From the NCBI GenBank assembly GCA_903837255.1, contig CAILTZ010000191.1, positions 1 through 7,179 on the forward strand: 7,179 bases of DNA. The letters run 5' to 3'. The translations under genes were made by a program, and so were the position numbers. Source of the DNA: an uncultured Pirellula sp. GTDB taxonomy: Bacteria > Planctomycetota > Planctomycetia > Pirellulales > Pirellulaceae. Shown here piece after piece: positions 6,956-7,179 of the stretch. How positions within the stretch are numbered: the first letter of the stretch is position 1; each line of letters opens with the position of its first letter. The notes under the pieces are model-generated. The model was not told the origin of the DNA, ran no database searches, and saw nothing but the letters and a program-made list of their open reading frames with translations.

Positions 6956-6978
6956 AGGGTGCCCGAAACGGGCATCCT
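6956..6978. other. strong GC-rich hairpin with AAA loop
   Basis: AGGGTGCCCG (6956-6965) pairs with CGGGCATCCT (6969-6978) over ten positions with one G-T wobble around an AAA loop. No T run follows on the plus strand, and the flank is not T-rich on the minus strand either, so it is not a standard intrinsic terminator. It may be a transcript-stabilising or terminator-like stem, or a protein-binding palindrome. Confidence 0.5.
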
Positions 6979-7041
6979 TACCCGATAACGTACGTCTTCA
7001 GAGGCAGTTGACACATACAAACTCCGCTCTAGCTCATCGGG

Positions 7042-7175
7042 AATTTTCGGGTTATCCCCCGAGGCTAATTACCCACAGAATCTCTCGGGAAAAGCGTGCA
7101 AAGGTGAGATTTTCAGACGTCTGGCGATCATTCGCCCAGAGCGAACGGCAACGCCGCCTAACGGCGGTGGTTTTT
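7042..7175 (+). ncRNA. candidate structured small RNA or leader ending in a terminator
   Basis: Four helices can be drawn in order: TCGGG/CCCGA (7047-7051 with 7058-7062); AGAATCTC/GAGATTTT (7077-7084 with 7106-7113, 8 bp, one wobble, 21-base loop); TCTGGCGA/TCGCCCAGA (7120-7127 with 7132-7140, one bulged C, loop TCAT); and the terminator stem at 7152-7169. A perfect TTGACA lies at 7008-7013. Sixteen bases later TAGCTC (7030-7035) is a poor -10, which would place a start near 7042. The 5' end is therefore a guess, while the 3' end is set by the terminator. It matches no RNA family that I recognise (not tRNA, SRP RNA or tmRNA). It could be an independent sRNA, or the attenuator/riboswitch leader of a plus-strand gene beyond the window. 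Confidence 0.4.
7152..7175 (+). terminator. intrinsic (rho-independent) terminator
   Basis: CGCCGCC (7152-7158) pairs with GGCGGTG (7163-7169), seven pairs with one G-T wobble, around the loop TAAC. One G then five T follow (7171-7175). The stem plus T tract is a good plus-strand terminator. It lies about 775 bases after argS, so it more likely ends a local transcript or attenuates a downstream gene than ends the argS unit. Confidence 0.65.
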
Positions 7176-7179
7176 CTGA

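Larger units (their letters stand above)
6377..7179. other. 803-base gene-poor region with palindromes and a candidate RNA
   Basis: No reading frame here looks like a protein gene. The two longest forward frames (6532-6729 and 6754-6945) lack a ribosome binding site and family-like sequence, and the first runs through a palindrome. The region holds a 9-bp tandem repeat, a 60-base nested inverted repeat, a pair of CTAGCCT words at 6726-6732 and 6740-6746, a strong hairpin at 6956-6978, and a structured segment ending in a terminator. No tRNA or rRNA signature was seen. There is no T-rich terminator directly after argS. Confidence 0.7.

Overview
The window looks like a piece of a planctomycete chromosome, most likely the Rhodopirellula/Blastopirellula side of the phylum. 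That assignment is an inference. It rests on a small membrane protein resembling the planctomycete family DUF6677, a secreted protein with an FGE-sulfatase fold, weak or absent Shine-Dalgarno sequences, a probable TTG start, and long gene-poor spacers rich in small palindromes.

Layout from left to right. Bases 1-74 are the 3' end of a plus-strand gene, possibly a UbiX-type flavoprotein. It converges on a large minus-strand gene (111-1988, possibly to 2039) for a secreted protein. That protein joins an FGE-sulfatase fold, lacking the catalytic cysteine pair, to a complete CapA-type metallophosphatase domain. A 17-bp tandem duplication covers the end of this gene and supplies its stop codon. 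A divergent intergenic region of about 280 bases holds an inverted repeat, a possible promoter and a run of nine C. Three plus-strand genes follow, with gaps of just over 50 bases, probably one transcription unit: a class III PLP-dependent aminotransferase resembling lysine 6-aminotransferase (2268-3677), the DUF6677-like membrane protein (3731-4342), and arginyl-tRNA synthetase argS (4397-6376). The synthetase carries a charged, coiled-coil-like segment in the middle of its catalytic region.

The last 803 bases (6377-7179) contain no convincing protein gene but are not featureless. They hold a 9-bp tandem repeat, a 60-base nested inverted repeat with two mutually exclusive foldings, and an isolated strong hairpin. 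The final 135 bases are a dense series of predicted helices ending in a good intrinsic terminator. That last stretch is the best candidate for something undescribed: a small structured RNA, or the attenuator/riboswitch leader of a gene beyond the window.

Functionally the genes are mixed. argS is translation housekeeping, the aminotransferase is amino-acid metabolism, the DUF6677-like protein is of unknown function, and the FGE-CapA protein acts outside the cytoplasm. Nothing here forms an obvious pathway or defence system. The most unusual protein is the FGE-CapA fusion.
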